Source of the DNA: Agromyces luteolus
Lineage (GTDB): Bacteria > Actinomycetota > Actinomycetes > Actinomycetales > Microbacteriaceae
Direction of reading: 5' to 3'
DNA length: 64,000 nucleotides
Assembly: GCF_009729855.1 (NCBI RefSeq)
Contig: NZ_WODA01000006.1
Location: 1-64,000, forward strand
A model generated the notes under the pieces. The model was not told where the DNA came from. It saw only the letters and a list, made by a program, of their open reading frames with translations, and did not search any database. This document shows, piece after piece, positions 43,461 to 51,810 of this stretch (positions are counted from its first letter, which is position 1; each line of letters begins with the position of its first letter). The position numbers were made by a program, and so were the translations under genes.

Positions 43461-43519
43461 GGGCGATTTCTGCGGTGGAGTGCAGGAAGAGCACCACCTC
43501 CACCGCAGAAATCGCCCTC
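43459..43519. repeat. Palindromic intergenic repeat, TGCGGTGGAGTGC family, copy 2
   Basis: Perfect 22-bp arms at 43459-43480 and 43498-43519 enclose a 17-nt loop. The first two bases of the left arm are part of the IclR stop codon. It shares CTGCGGTGGAGTGC with the repeat at 39283 and separates convergent genes. Confidence 0.8.
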
Positions 43520-43550
43520 GGTTGCGCGGCGGCGCGGCAGCGGGCGCCGC

Positions 43551-45086
43551 TCAGTCGTGCTGGGGGAAGCCCAGGTTCAGCCCGCCGTGGCTCGGGTCGA
43601 GCCAGCGCGACGTGATCGCCTTCTCCTGCGTGAAGAAATCGAAGCCGCGCGGGCCGTAGGCCTTGGCGTCGCCGAACAGCGAGTCCTTCCAGCCGCCGAA
43701 CGAGTGGTAGGCCACGGGCACGGGGATCGGCACGTTGATGCCGATCATGCCGACCGTCACCTCGCGCTGGAAGCGCCGCGCGGCGCCGCCGTCGTTGGTG
43801 AAGATCGCCGTGCCGTTGCCGTAGCGCGAGGAGTTGATCAGGTCGACGCCGTCCTCGTAGCCGTCGACGCGCACGACCGAGAGCACCGGGCCGAAGATCT
43901 CGTCGCGGTACACGGCCGACGACGTCGGCACGTGGTCGATGAGCGTCGGTCCCATCCAGAAGCCGTCGGGTTCTCCGTTCACGTCGGGGTCGCGGCCGTC
44001 CACGACGACGGATGCCCCGTCCGCTCCGGCCACGTCGAGGTACCCGGCCACCTTGTCGCGGTGCTCGCGCGTGATGAGCGGACCCATGTCGCACCCGCGG
44101 GTGCCGTCGCCGGTGACGAGCCGCGACATCCGCTCGCCGATCTTCGCGACGAGCTCGTCGGCGATCGAATCGACCGCGACGACCGCGGAGATCGCCATGC
44201 AGCGCTCGCCCGCCGAGCCGAAGCCCGCGTTGACGGCGGCGTCGGCGGCGAGGTCGAGGTCGGCGTCGGGCAGCACGAGCATGTGGTTCTTCGCGCCGCC
44301 GAGGGCCTGGACGCGCTTGCCGTTCGCGGTCGCCGTCGCGTAGATGTATCGCGCGATCGGGGTCGACCCGACGAACGAGATCGAGCGGACGGTCGGGTGC
44401 TCGAGCAGGGCGTCGACCGCGACCTTGTCGCCGTGCACGACGTTCAGCACGCCGTCGGGCAGGCCCGCCTCCTGGAAGAGGCGCGCGAGCCACACCGAGG
44501 CCGACGGGTCCTTCTCGGACGGCTTGAGCACGACCGTGTTGCCCGTCGCGATCGCGAGGGGGAAGAACCACAGCGGCACCATCGCGGGGAAGTTGAACGG
44601 GCTGATGATGCCGACGACGCCGAGCGGCTGCCGCAGCGAGTAGACGTCGATGCCGGTCGAGACGTTCTCGGAGTACTCGCCCTTCGTGTAGGCGGGCATC
44701 CCGCAGGCGAGCTCGACGACCTCGAGGCCGCGGGCGATCTCGCCGAGCGCGTCGGCGGTCACCTTGCCGTGCTCGCTCGTGAGGATCGCGGCGAGCTCGT
44801 CGGTCCGCGACGCGAGCAGCTCGCGGAAGCGGAACATGATCTGCTGGCGCTTGGCGATCGACGCGTCGCGCCACGCGGGGAACGCGCGGGCGGCGGCCTC
44901 GACGGCGAGGTCCACGTCCTCGGTCGAGGCGAAGCGCACGCGTCGCTGCTCGATGCCGTGCGCGGGGTTGTAGACGGGTCCGGTGCGCTCGGAGGCGCCG
45001 GAGACGGGCGCGCCGTCGATCCAGTGCTCCACCATCTCGGCGGTCGCGGTGCCCTCGGCGCTGGGGGCGGTCTGGGTGTCGGTCAT
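43551..45086 (-). CDS. mmsA: Methylmalonate-semialdehyde dehydrogenase (CoA-acylating)
   Basis: A 511-residue aldehyde dehydrogenase that turns malonate or methylmalonate semialdehyde plus CoA and NAD into acetyl- or propionyl-CoA and CO2. It has the CoA-ALDH motif PFNFPAMVPLWFFPLAIATGN, SISFVGSTPIARYIYA, and the nucleophile Cys296 in GFGSAGERCMAIS. In this cluster it finishes the breakdown of beta-alanine (from uracil) and beta-aminoisobutyrate (from thymine) after the upstream aminotransferase. It is the last gene of the cluster, facing a hairpin. Valine or myo-inositol degradation are the other known contexts. Confidence 0.93.
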   Translation of the reverse strand: MTDTQTAPSAEGTATAEMVEHWIDGAPVSGASERTGPVYNPAHGIEQRRVRFASTEDVDLAVEAAARAFPAWRDASIAKRQQIMFRFRELLASRTDELAAILTSEHGKVTADALGEIARGLEVVELACGMPAYTKGEYSENVSTGIDVYSLRQPLGVVGIISPFNFPAMVPLWFFPLAIATGNTVVLKPSEKDPSASVWLARLFQEAGLPDGVLNVVHGDKVAVDALLEHPTVRSISFVGSTPIARYIYATATANGKRVQALGGAKNHMLVLPDADLDLAADAAVNAGFGSAGERCMAISAVVAVDSIADELVAKIGERMSRLVTGDGTRGCDMGPLITREHRDKVAGYLDVAGADGASVVVDGRDPDVNGEPDGFWMGPTLIDHVPTSSAVYRDEIFGPVLSVVRVDGYEDGVDLINSSRYGNGTAIFTNDGGAARRFQREVTVGMIGINVPIPVPVAYHSFGGWKDSLFGDAKAYGPRGFDFFTQEKAITSRWLDPSHGGLNLGFPQHD

Positions 45087-45152
45087 GGTCTCGTTCCTTC
45101 CGAATCGAGTGTCCGGGTCGTTTCGTAGGGTGGTGGCTGCCGCGGCGCCCCG

Positions 45153-45174
45153 GACGGATGCCGCGGCATCCGTC
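45153..45174. repeat. Perfect 22-bp palindrome of the GGATGCC type
   Basis: GACGGATGCCG fused directly to its reverse complement with no loop; it lies immediately before the stop codon end of the aminotransferase gene (45175) in the gap to mmsA. It is the same sequence as the arms at 14578-14613. Confidence 0.8.
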
Positions 45175-46494
45175 TCACACGGCGACGGTGCCGAGCACCT
45201 CGTCGTAGATCGCGGTGGCCTGCTCGACCTCCTCGGCCGTGACCACGCAGGGCGGCACGACGTGGATGCGGTTCTCGGCGACGAACGGGAGCAGGCCGCG
45301 CTCGACGATCGCCCCCTTGATGCGGCCGACCTCGGCGGCGGGCAGCGGCTCGCGCGTCTCGGGGTCGGCGACGAGGTCGAGCGCCCAGAAGACGCCTTCG
45401 CCGCGCACCTCGCCGATCACGGCGTGCTTCTCGGCGAGCTCGGTGAGGGCCGGGGCGATCGCCTCGGCGCCGACGCGGCGAGCGTGGTCGACGATGCCCT
45501 CGGACTCCATGGCGTCGAGCGCGCCGACGATCGAGGCCATCGCGAGCGGGTGGCCCGAGTAGGTGAGCCCTCCGGGGAAGACCTGCTCGTCGAAGTCGGC
45601 GGCGATCTCGTCGGAGATCACGACGCCGCCCACGGGCACGTAGCCCGAGTTCACGCCCTTCGCGAAGCTGATGAGGTCGGGCTTCACGTCGTAGCCGTCG
45701 AACGCGAACCAGCGCCCGGTGCGGCCGAAGCCGCACATGACCTCGTCGAGGATCAGCAGGATGCCGTGCCGGTCGCAGAGTTCGCGGACGCCCGCGAGGT
45801 ACCCGGGCGGCGGCACGAGCACACCGGCGGTGCCGGGCACGGTCTCGAGCAGCACGGCCGCGATCGTCGAGGGCCCCTCGGCCTCGATCACGCGCCGCAG
45901 GTGCCGGAGGGCCCGCTCCGACTCCTCCTCGGGCGTCGTCGCCCAGAACTCGGAGCGGTACAGGAAGGGCCCGAAGAAGTGCACGTGCCCGCGCGCGAAC
46001 TCGTTCGGGATGCGGCGCCAGTCGCCCGTCGACACGATCGCGGCGCCGGTGTTGCCGTGGTACGAGCGGTAGGTCGACAGCACCTTGTCGCGGCCGGTGT
46101 GCAGGCGCGCCATCCGGATCGCGTTCTCGTTCGCGTCGGCGCCGCCGTTGGTGAAGAACACCTTGTTCATGCCCTCGGGCGCGCGGTCGGTGATGCGCCT
46201 CGCGGCCTCGCCGCGGGCGAGGTTCACGGTGGGTGGGCCGATCGTGGCCAGGAGCTCGGCCTGCTCGCGGATCGCCGAGACGACCGCCGGGTGCTGGTGG
46301 CCGATGTTGACGTTGACGAGCTGGCTCGAGAAGTCGAGGTACTCGCGGCCGGAGTGGTCCCAGACCTTGGTGCCGCGACCGCTCGCGACGACGAGCTGCG
46401 GCGGACTGCCCTGCGCCGACCAGGAGTGGAAGACGTGTGCAGCGTCGAGCTCGCGCGCGAGCGCGTCGAGGTCGGCGGTGAGGTTCTCGGTCAT
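45175..46494 (-). CDS. Class III PLP-dependent aminotransferase (beta-alanine/omega-amino acid type)
   Basis: A 439-residue fold-type I aminotransferase. VWDHSGREYLDFSSQLVNVNIGHQHP, NKVFFTNGGADANENAIRMAR, LILDEVMCGFGRTGRWFAFD (Asp250) and PDLISFAKGVNSGYVPVGGV with PLP Lys279 are the class III signatures. Placed between mmsA and a pyrimidine importer, it should convert beta-alanine or beta-aminoisobutyrate to the semialdehyde used by MmsA. The sequence alone would also allow other omega-amino acids. GAAAGG lies 10 nt before the ATG. Confidence 0.9.
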   Translation of the reverse strand: MTENLTADLDALARELDAAHVFHSWSAQGSPPQLVVASGRGTKVWDHSGREYLDFSSQLVNVNIGHQHPAVVSAIREQAELLATIGPPTVNLARGEAARRITDRAPEGMNKVFFTNGGADANENAIRMARLHTGRDKVLSTYRSYHGNTGAAIVSTGDWRRIPNEFARGHVHFFGPFLYRSEFWATTPEEESERALRHLRRVIEAEGPSTIAAVLLETVPGTAGVLVPPPGYLAGVRELCDRHGILLILDEVMCGFGRTGRWFAFDGYDVKPDLISFAKGVNSGYVPVGGVVISDEIAADFDEQVFPGGLTYSGHPLAMASIVGALDAMESEGIVDHARRVGAEAIAPALTELAEKHAVIGEVRGEGVFWALDLVADPETREPLPAAEVGRIKGAIVERGLLPFVAENRIHVVPPCVVTAEEVEQATAIYDEVLGTVAV

Positions 46495-46530
46495 CAGCGT
46501 CGTCGCCTTTCTTCAATGGTGCACCGAACC

Positions 46531-46621
46531 CCGGTGATCGAGTAGCGCCCGGCGGAGCCGGACGCGTATCGAGATCCTGGACGGGTCTCGATACGGCGCT
46601 GCGCGCCTACTCGACCACCGG
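46531..46621. repeat. Cloverleaf palindrome, GGTSRTCGAGTAG family, copy 1
   Basis: Outer arms CCGGTGATCGAGTAG (46531-46545) and CTACTCGACCACCGG (46607-46621) enclose a left tip hairpin (CCGGC-GGA-GCCGG), a central stem (TATCGAGA with TCTCGATA) and a right tip hairpin (GGCGC-TGC-GCGCC). It lies between the substrate-binding protein and the aminotransferase genes, 8 bp beyond the former's stop. Confidence 0.85.
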
Positions 46622-46629
46622 AGGTGCCA

Positions 46630-47772
46630 CTAGTTGCCGCCCTCGGTGAGGGTGACCTCGATGGGCTCGTAGGACTCGCCCAGGACGTCGACGCCGTCGG
46701 CCTCGAGGTTCGCGATGGCCTCGTCGACGTACTCGTTGGTGTACGAACCCTCCGGCGGGTCGGTCGTGATGACCTGCGCGCCGTCCTGGTTCTTCGTCAT
46801 GAGGGCCATCTCGACGGTGGCGTCCCACTGGTCCTCGTTGATGTGGCCGATGCCGCTCGACGACGGCCAGATCAGCTTGTTGATCTCGTTGGCCATCCAG
46901 AGCTGGTGGCTCGTGCCGAGCGTCGAACCGGCGGCGGTGACCGCGTCGGCCGCGGCCTGCGGGTCGTCGCGCTGGTCGATCCAGCCGAGGATCGCGCCCT
47001 GGATGAGCTTGACCGCGGTCTCGGCGTACTCGGGGTCGTCCGCGAGGCGGTCGGAGTTCGCCCAGATCGCGTCCTGGAGCATGGCGGTGCCGACCTCGTT
47101 CCAGTCGATGACCGAGAAGTCCTCGGGCTGGTAGAGCTCGCCCGTCTCGGGGTTCACGGCCTCGAGCAGCTGCGCGTACTCGTTGTAGGTCATCGCCTGC
47201 GCGGCGTCGATCTCCTTGTTGAGCAGCGCGTTCATGTCGAAGTTCTGCTGCACGATCGTGTAGCCCGATGCATCGACCTCGGTGAGGCCCGCGAAGAGCT
47301 CCCACTCGTTGCCGAAGCCCCAGCTGCCGATCTGCTTGTCCGAGAGGTCCTCCGGACCCTCGATGCCGCTGTCGGCCCAGGCGACCTGCAGCGTGCCGCT
47401 GCGCTCGAAGACCTGCGCGATGTTCGTGATGTTCGCCCCCGCCTCGATCGAGGCGAGCGCCTTCGGCACCCAGGCGATCGCGAAGTCGACGTCGCCGGCG
47501 GCCAGCACGTCCTGCGGGACGATGTCGACCGCGCCCGGGATGATCTCGACGTCGAGGCCGAGCTCCTCCCAGTAGCCGTTCGCCTCGGCGAGGTAGTACC
47601 CGCCGAACTGGGCCTGCGTGAGCCACTGCAGCTGCAGGGTCACGGGTGTGAGCTCGCCGTCGGCGGTGTCGCCGCCGTCGCCCGAGTCGCTGCCCCCGCC
47701 GGAGCAGCCGGCGAGCACGAGCGCGGTCGCGGCTGCTGCCGCCGCGCCCGCGAGGATCCGGTTGCGCTTCAT
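46630..47772 (-). CDS. ABC transporter substrate-binding lipoprotein (NMT1/THI5-like)
   Basis: A 380-residue exported lipoprotein (lipobox LVLAGC, then a Gly/Ser/Asp linker). The mature part begins VTLQLQWLTQAQFGGYYLAEANGYW, the signature of NMT1/THI5-like binding proteins for pyrimidine-type ligands such as hydroxymethylpyrimidine, formylaminopyrimidine, riboflavin or nitrate-like solutes. Together with the downstream catabolic genes, a hydantoin, dihydropyrimidine or pyrimidine ligand is likely. GAGAGGA is 6 nt before the ATG at 47772. Confidence 0.9.
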   Translation of the reverse strand: MKRNRILAGAAAAAATALVLAGCSGGGSDSGDGGDTADGELTPVTLQLQWLTQAQFGGYYLAEANGYWEELGLDVEIIPGAVDIVPQDVLAAGDVDFAIAWVPKALASIEAGANITNIAQVFERSGTLQVAWADSGIEGPEDLSDKQIGSWGFGNEWELFAGLTEVDASGYTIVQQNFDMNALLNKEIDAAQAMTYNEYAQLLEAVNPETGELYQPEDFSVIDWNEVGTAMLQDAIWANSDRLADDPEYAETAVKLIQGAILGWIDQRDDPQAAADAVTAAGSTLGTSHQLWMANEINKLIWPSSSGIGHINEDQWDATVEMALMTKNQDGAQVITTDPPEGSYTNEYVDEAIANLEADGVDVLGESYEPIEVTLTEGGN

Positions 47773-47897
47773 GTGCATTCCTCTCTTGGTGGTGGTGCTC
47801 GTGGTGCGGGATCCGACCGGCGGTGCCGGTGGCTGGGGCCGGACGGCGTCGGCCGGCGAGGCGTTGGAGGGTTCCCGGGTTCGGACCGGGGCCGGGG

Positions 47898-48776
47898 TCA
47901 TCGGTGGCGGGAGGCGATCCTCTCGATCAGGCTGGTGAGGACGAAGAAGACGAGGCCGAGCAGGATGGCGCCGATGACGAACGCCCACGCCCGGGCGTAC
48001 GCGCTCGACGCGGCGGCGGTCGTGATCGCCGAGCCGAGCCCCTGGCGCGGGCCGCCGAAGTACTCGGCGACGAGCGCGGAGATGACGGCAAGCGACGAGG
48101 CGATGCGGAGGCCGGTGAAGAAGTGGGGCAGCGCCGACGGGATCGTGACGAGCCGCGTGAGCTGCGACGGCGACGCCGCGTACGACTTCATGAGGTCGCG
48201 GTGCACTGGGCGCACCTGGCGGAGACCTCGGAGGGTATTGAGGAAGACGGGCACGAACGCGGCGATCGACGCGATCAGGATGCGCGCCACCTCGGAGGTC
48301 GAGCCGAACATCGTGTAGAACACCGGCGCGAGGGCCACGATCGGCACGACCGCGACCGCGGCGACGACCGGCGCGAGCATGCCGTCGATGGGCCTGCCGA
48401 CGGATGCCGCGATCGCGAGCAGCACGCCGATGACCGCGCCGATCACGAGGCCGATGAGCGCGTTGAGGCCGGTCGCGAGGGTCGCGGCGAGCACCTGCGG
48501 GGCGTACTGGACGAGCTGGTCGAGGATCGCGGAGGGGCTCGCGAGCACGAACGGCGGGATGCCGGCCGCGACGACGACGAGCTCGGCGAGCAGCACGAGC
48601 ACGATGAACAGTGCGACGGGCGGCAGCACGAGCTTCGCGAAGCGCGCGAGCGGGCCGTCGCCGGTCGCGCGGCGGCGGCGCGGGGCGGCGGATGCCTCGA
48701 GCCCGGGCATCGCGATCGCCGGGTCCGCCTCGGGCGGCGGCGGGGTCTCGACGCGCTCGGGTGCTGCGCTCGTCAT
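47898..48776 (-). CDS. ABC transporter permease (first, BPD type)
   Basis: A 292-residue permease with a 50-residue Pro/Glu/Arg cytoplasmic lead and about six transmembrane helices. The EAA loop sits at MKSYAASPSQLTRLVTIPSALPHFFTGLRIASSLAVISALVAEYFGG, the coupling site for the ATPase. Its ATG overlaps the ATPase stop (ATGA). It differs from the second permease upstream, so the importer probably uses a heterodimeric membrane part. Confidence 0.9.
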   Translation of the reverse strand: MTSAAPERVETPPPPEADPAIAMPGLEASAAPRRRRATGDGPLARFAKLVLPPVALFIVLVLLAELVVVAAGIPPFVLASPSAILDQLVQYAPQVLAATLATGLNALIGLVIGAVIGVLLAIAASVGRPIDGMLAPVVAAVAVVPIVALAPVFYTMFGSTSEVARILIASIAAFVPVFLNTLRGLRQVRPVHRDLMKSYAASPSQLTRLVTIPSALPHFFTGLRIASSLAVISALVAEYFGGPRQGLGSAITTAAASSAYARAWAFVIGAILLGLVFFVLTSLIERIASRHR

Positions 48777-49681
48777 CGCACGTCCACCCCCCTCGCCGCG
48801 CCGGCGGCGGGTGCGGACTCCGCGCCGTGGAGGGCCTCGCGCACGGCGGTCACGCCGGCGAAGAACGCGGCGTCCTCGCGCAGGTCCTCGCCGCGGTCGG
48901 CGGCGTCGCCGAGGCGCACGTCGATCTCGTCGGTGATCCGGCCGGGCCGGGGCGACATCACGACGACGCGGTCGGAGAGGTACACGGCCTCCGGGATCGA
49001 GTGGGTCACGAACACGACCGCGGCGCCGGTCTCCGCGCGGATGCGGAGGAGCTCGGTCTGCATGCGCTCGCGCGTCATCTCGTCGAGCGCGCCGAACGGC
49101 TCGTCCATCAGCAGCAGCCTGGGCTGCTCGGCGAGCGACCGGGCGATCGCGACGCGCTGCTGCATGCCGCCCGAGAGCTGGTCGGGGTAGTGCTTCGCGA
49201 AGTCGGCGAGGCCGACGAGGTCGAGCAGCTCGGCGACGCGTGCGCGGCGGGTCGCGGCATCCGCCCCGTGCAGTTGCAGCGGCAGCTCGATGTTCGCGGC
49301 GACCGAGCGCCACGGCAGGAGTCCGGCCTGCTGGAAGGCGATGCCGTACGACTGGTCGATGCGGGCCTGCTTCGCGGTCCTGCCGAACACCCGGATCTCG
49401 CCGGCCGTCGGCTCGTCGAGGTCGGCGATGAGGCGGAGCAGGGTCGACTTGCCGCAGCCCGACGGGCCGATGAGCGAGACGAACTCCCCTGCGTGCACCG
49501 TGAGCTCGATGCCCGTGAGCGCGACGACCTCCGCACCCTTCGCACCCGCGAAGACGCGCTCGACGCCGCGGGCGACGACGGCCTCCGTGGTCGCGTCGGC
49601 GACGGCGGTCGCGGTCGCGCCGCTCGTCGTGTCGGGCGGCGTCGGCTCGGGGGCGGGCGTGCTCGGGGTCGGGCTGCTCAT
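48773..49681 (-). CDS. ABC transporter ATP-binding protein (NrtD/SsuB/ThiZ type)
   Basis: A 302-residue ATPase. A 40-residue Thr/Pro-rich lead precedes Walker A SLIGPSGCGKSTLLRLIADL, Q-loop GIAFQQAGLLPWRSV, signature QLSGGMQQRVAIARSLAEQ, Walker B LLLMDEPFGALDEMTRERMQ and the switch VTHSIPEAVYLSDRV. This is the taurine/nitrate/thiamine-precursor subfamily, matching the NMT1-type binding protein. It overlaps both permease genes (ATGA at each end). Confidence 0.93.
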   Translation of the reverse strand: MSSPTPSTPAPEPTPPDTTSGATATAVADATTEAVVARGVERVFAGAKGAEVVALTGIELTVHAGEFVSLIGPSGCGKSTLLRLIADLDEPTAGEIRVFGRTAKQARIDQSYGIAFQQAGLLPWRSVAANIELPLQLHGADAATRRARVAELLDLVGLADFAKHYPDQLSGGMQQRVAIARSLAEQPRLLLMDEPFGALDEMTRERMQTELLRIRAETGAAVVFVTHSIPEAVYLSDRVVVMSPRPGRITDEIDVRLGDAADRGEDLREDAAFFAGVTAVREALHGAESAPAAGAARGVDVR

Positions 49682-50682
49682 GCGACGGTCTCCTGTCGGC
49701 GGAACGGGCTGAGGAAGGCGGCGAGGAGGGCGACGAAGCCTGCCGCGACGAGGCCGAGCAGCACCGCGCCGAGGATCGGCGCCCAGGGCTTCGCCGGGTC
49801 GCTCGACGCGGCGACCGCGGTCTCGAGGATGAGGCGGCCGATGCCGCCCGTGAAGCCGACCGAGATCTCGGCGACCACGGTGCCGACGACGGCGTTCGCG
49901 GCGGCGAGCCGCAGTGCGGGGATGAGGAACGGCACGCTCGCGGGCAGCCTCAGGCGGAACAGGGTGGTCCACCACCCGGCCGCGTAGCTGCGCATGAGGT
50001 CGAGGTGCGCGGCATCCGGCGACTGCAGGCCCCGCAGGGCGCCGACCGCGACCGGGAAGAACGCGAGGTAGCTCGCGATGATCACGACCGACATCCAGCT
50101 CTCCCACGAGAACGCGCCGAACTCGAGGCGCGAGCCCCAGTTGCGGATGAGCGGTGCGAGCGCGATGAGCGGCACGGTCTGGCTGAGGATCACGAACGGG
50201 AGCACGGCCCGCTCGGCGATCCGGAAGCCGAGCATGAGGAGCGCGAGCGCGAAGCCCACGACGACGCCCACGAGCCATCCGAGCGCCGCGACCCCCAGGC
50301 TCGTGAGCGCGGCGAGGAGCACCACGACGCCGAGCGGGAGCGCGCCCTGCGCGCGGGTCACGGGTTCGATGACCCGCGCGACCATGTCCCACGTGTGCGG
50401 CATCGCCTGGTCGCTCGTGCGCGGGAGCAGGCGAATGCCGCTGCCGGTGACGCCCTCCTGCGCGCCGACCAGCCAGCCGTCGGCGGGGCCGACGAGCTTG
50501 TACAGCTCCCACAGGACGGCGAGCGCGAGGACGCCGACCACGCCCCAGACGACGGCGCGCCAGCGGTTTCCCGTCGGTCGAGGTGCCCGGCGCGAAGCGT
50601 CGCGCGGTCCGAGACCCCCACGTGGGGATCTCGAACCGCGTCCGCCTGCGGCGGGCGCCACTCGATCAGCGGGAGCCGTCAT
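49678..50682 (-). CDS. ABC transporter permease (second, BPD type)
   Basis: A 334-residue permease. After an unusual Arg/Gly/Pro-rich N-terminus of about 40 residues come about seven hydrophobic segments and an EAA loop (DLMRSYAAGWWTTLFRLRLPASVPFLIPALRLAAANAVVGTVVAEISVG). A loop of about 60 residues after the first helix (YKLVGPADGWLVGAQEGVTGSGIRLLPRTSDQAMPHTW) is likely extracytoplasmic. The N-terminal extension is encoded by a degenerate copy of the cluster's palindromic repeat. Start at 50682 overlaps the LLM oxidoreductase stop (ATGA). Confidence 0.88.
   Translation of the reverse strand: MTAPADRVAPAAGGRGSRSPRGGLGPRDASRRAPRPTGNRWRAVVWGVVGVLALAVLWELYKLVGPADGWLVGAQEGVTGSGIRLLPRTSDQAMPHTWDMVARVIEPVTRAQGALPLGVVVLLAALTSLGVAALGWLVGVVVGFALALLMLGFRIAERAVLPFVILSQTVPLIALAPLIRNWGSRLEFGAFSWESWMSVVIIASYLAFFPVAVGALRGLQSPDAAHLDLMRSYAAGWWTTLFRLRLPASVPFLIPALRLAAANAVVGTVVAEISVGFTGGIGRLILETAVAASSDPAKPWAPILGAVLLGLVAAGFVALLAAFLSPFRRQETVA
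50571..50673. repeat. Degenerate cloverleaf-family repeat inside the permease gene
   Basis: In order and on the plus strand it shows GGTCGAG, GGCGCGAAGCGTCGC, CCGAGACC, a CCCCACGTGGGG hairpin, ATCTCGAACCGCG, CGCCTGCGGCG and CACTCGATCAGCGGG, the same order of blocks as the intergenic repeats at 46531, 51712 and 53263, with TAG and TAT positions changed. It covers codons about 4-37 of the permease. Confidence 0.6.
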
Positions 50683-51695
50683 CGCTTCGCCGTGATGTGC
50701 TCGGAGAGCGCCGGGATCACGGTCTCGCCGTAGACCCGCAGCGTCTCCTCCTTGTTGTCGTGCTGGAGGTAGCCGGCGAACTGGTCGACGCCGAGCTCGG
50801 CGAGCGCCTTCAGCTTCTGGATGTGCTGGTCGGCCGAGCCGAGCACGCAGAACCGCTCGACGATCTCGTCGGGCACGAACTCGGTGTGGGTGTTCCCCGC
50901 GCGCCCGTGCTCGTTGTAGTCGTAGTCCTGGCGGCCCCGGATGTAGTCCGTGAGCGCATCCGGCACCGTGCCGTGCGCGCCGTACTTCGCGACGATGTCG
51001 GCGACGTGGTTGCCGACCATCCCGCCGAACCAGCGGCACTGGTCGCGCATGTGCGCCCAGTCGTCGCCGATGTACATCGGCGCGGCGACGCAGAACTTCA
51101 CGGATGCCGGGTCGCGCCCGACCTTCTCGGCGGCGTTCCGCACCGTCGTGATCATCCATTCCGCGATGTCGAGGTCGGCGAGCTGCAGGATGAACCCGTC
51201 GCCCACTTCGCCCGCCACGCGGAGCGCCATCGGGCCGTAGGCCGCGACCCACACCTCGAGCTCGGATCCCCGGCTCCACGGGAACTGGATCTCCGAACCG
51301 TGGTACTCGACCGAACGAGAGTTGCCGAGTTCGCGGATCACGTGGATCGACTCCCGCAGCTCGGTCATCGTGGTCGGCTTGCCGTTCGTGACGCGCACGG
51401 CCGAGTCGCCGCGGCCGATGCCGCACACCGTGCGGTTGCCGAACATCTCGTTGAGCGTCGCGAAGACGGACGCCGTGACCGTCCAATCGCGCGTGGCCGG
51501 GTTCGTCACGAACGGGCCGACCTTGATGCGCTGGGTCTGCGCGAGGATCTGGCTGTAGATGACGTAGGGCTCCTGCCACAGGATGTGCGAGTCGAACGTC
51601 CACACGTGGCTGAAGCCGTGCACCTCGGCGAGCTTCGCGAGCTGGATGGTCCGCGATGCCGGGGGGTTGGTCTGGAGGACCGCTCCGAATTCCAT
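50679..51695 (-). CDS. LLM-class flavin/F420-dependent oxidoreductase (TIGR03842-like)
   Basis: A 338-residue TIM-barrel oxidoreductase of the luciferase-like class. MEFGAVLQTNPPASRTIQLAKLAEVHGFSHVWTFDSHILWQEPYVI, TVCGIGRGDSAVRV, VWVAAYGPMALRVAGEVGDGFILQ and QFAGYLQHD are features I associate with the F420-dependent CPS_4043 (TIGR03842) family, commonly found beside dihydropyrimidinase. It sits between dihydropyrimidinase and the importer, with its stop overlapping the permease start. It may carry out the pyrimidine/dihydropyrimidine redox step. FMN rather than F420 cannot be excluded from sequence. Confidence 0.85.
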   Translation of the reverse strand: MEFGAVLQTNPPASRTIQLAKLAEVHGFSHVWTFDSHILWQEPYVIYSQILAQTQRIKVGPFVTNPATRDWTVTASVFATLNEMFGNRTVCGIGRGDSAVRVTNGKPTTMTELRESIHVIRELGNSRSVEYHGSEIQFPWSRGSELEVWVAAYGPMALRVAGEVGDGFILQLADLDIAEWMITTVRNAAEKVGRDPASVKFCVAAPMYIGDDWAHMRDQCRWFGGMVGNHVADIVAKYGAHGTVPDALTDYIRGRQDYDYNEHGRAGNTHTEFVPDEIVERFCVLGSADQHIQKLKALAELGVDQFAGYLQHDNKEETLRVYGETVIPALSEHITAKR

Positions 51696-51711
51696 GGTGT
51701 TCCCTTCCCTC

Positions 51712-51796
51712 CCGGTGGTCGAGTAGCGCGAAGCGCGTATCGAGACCTCGTGACGTGATCTCGATACGGTCGCTTCGCTCCCTACTCGATCACCGG
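51712..51796. repeat. Cloverleaf palindrome, GGTSRTCGAGTAG family, copy 2
   Basis: Outer arms CCGGTGGTCGAGTAG (51712-51726) and CTACTCGATCACCGG (51782-51796), left tip CGCG-AAG-CGCG, perfect 10-bp central arms CGTATCGAGA/TCTCGATACG, and a right tip containing GCTTCGC. It fills the gap between the dihydropyrimidinase and LLM oxidoreductase genes. Confidence 0.85.
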
Positions 51797-51810
51797 TGCC
51801 GGACGTTTGG

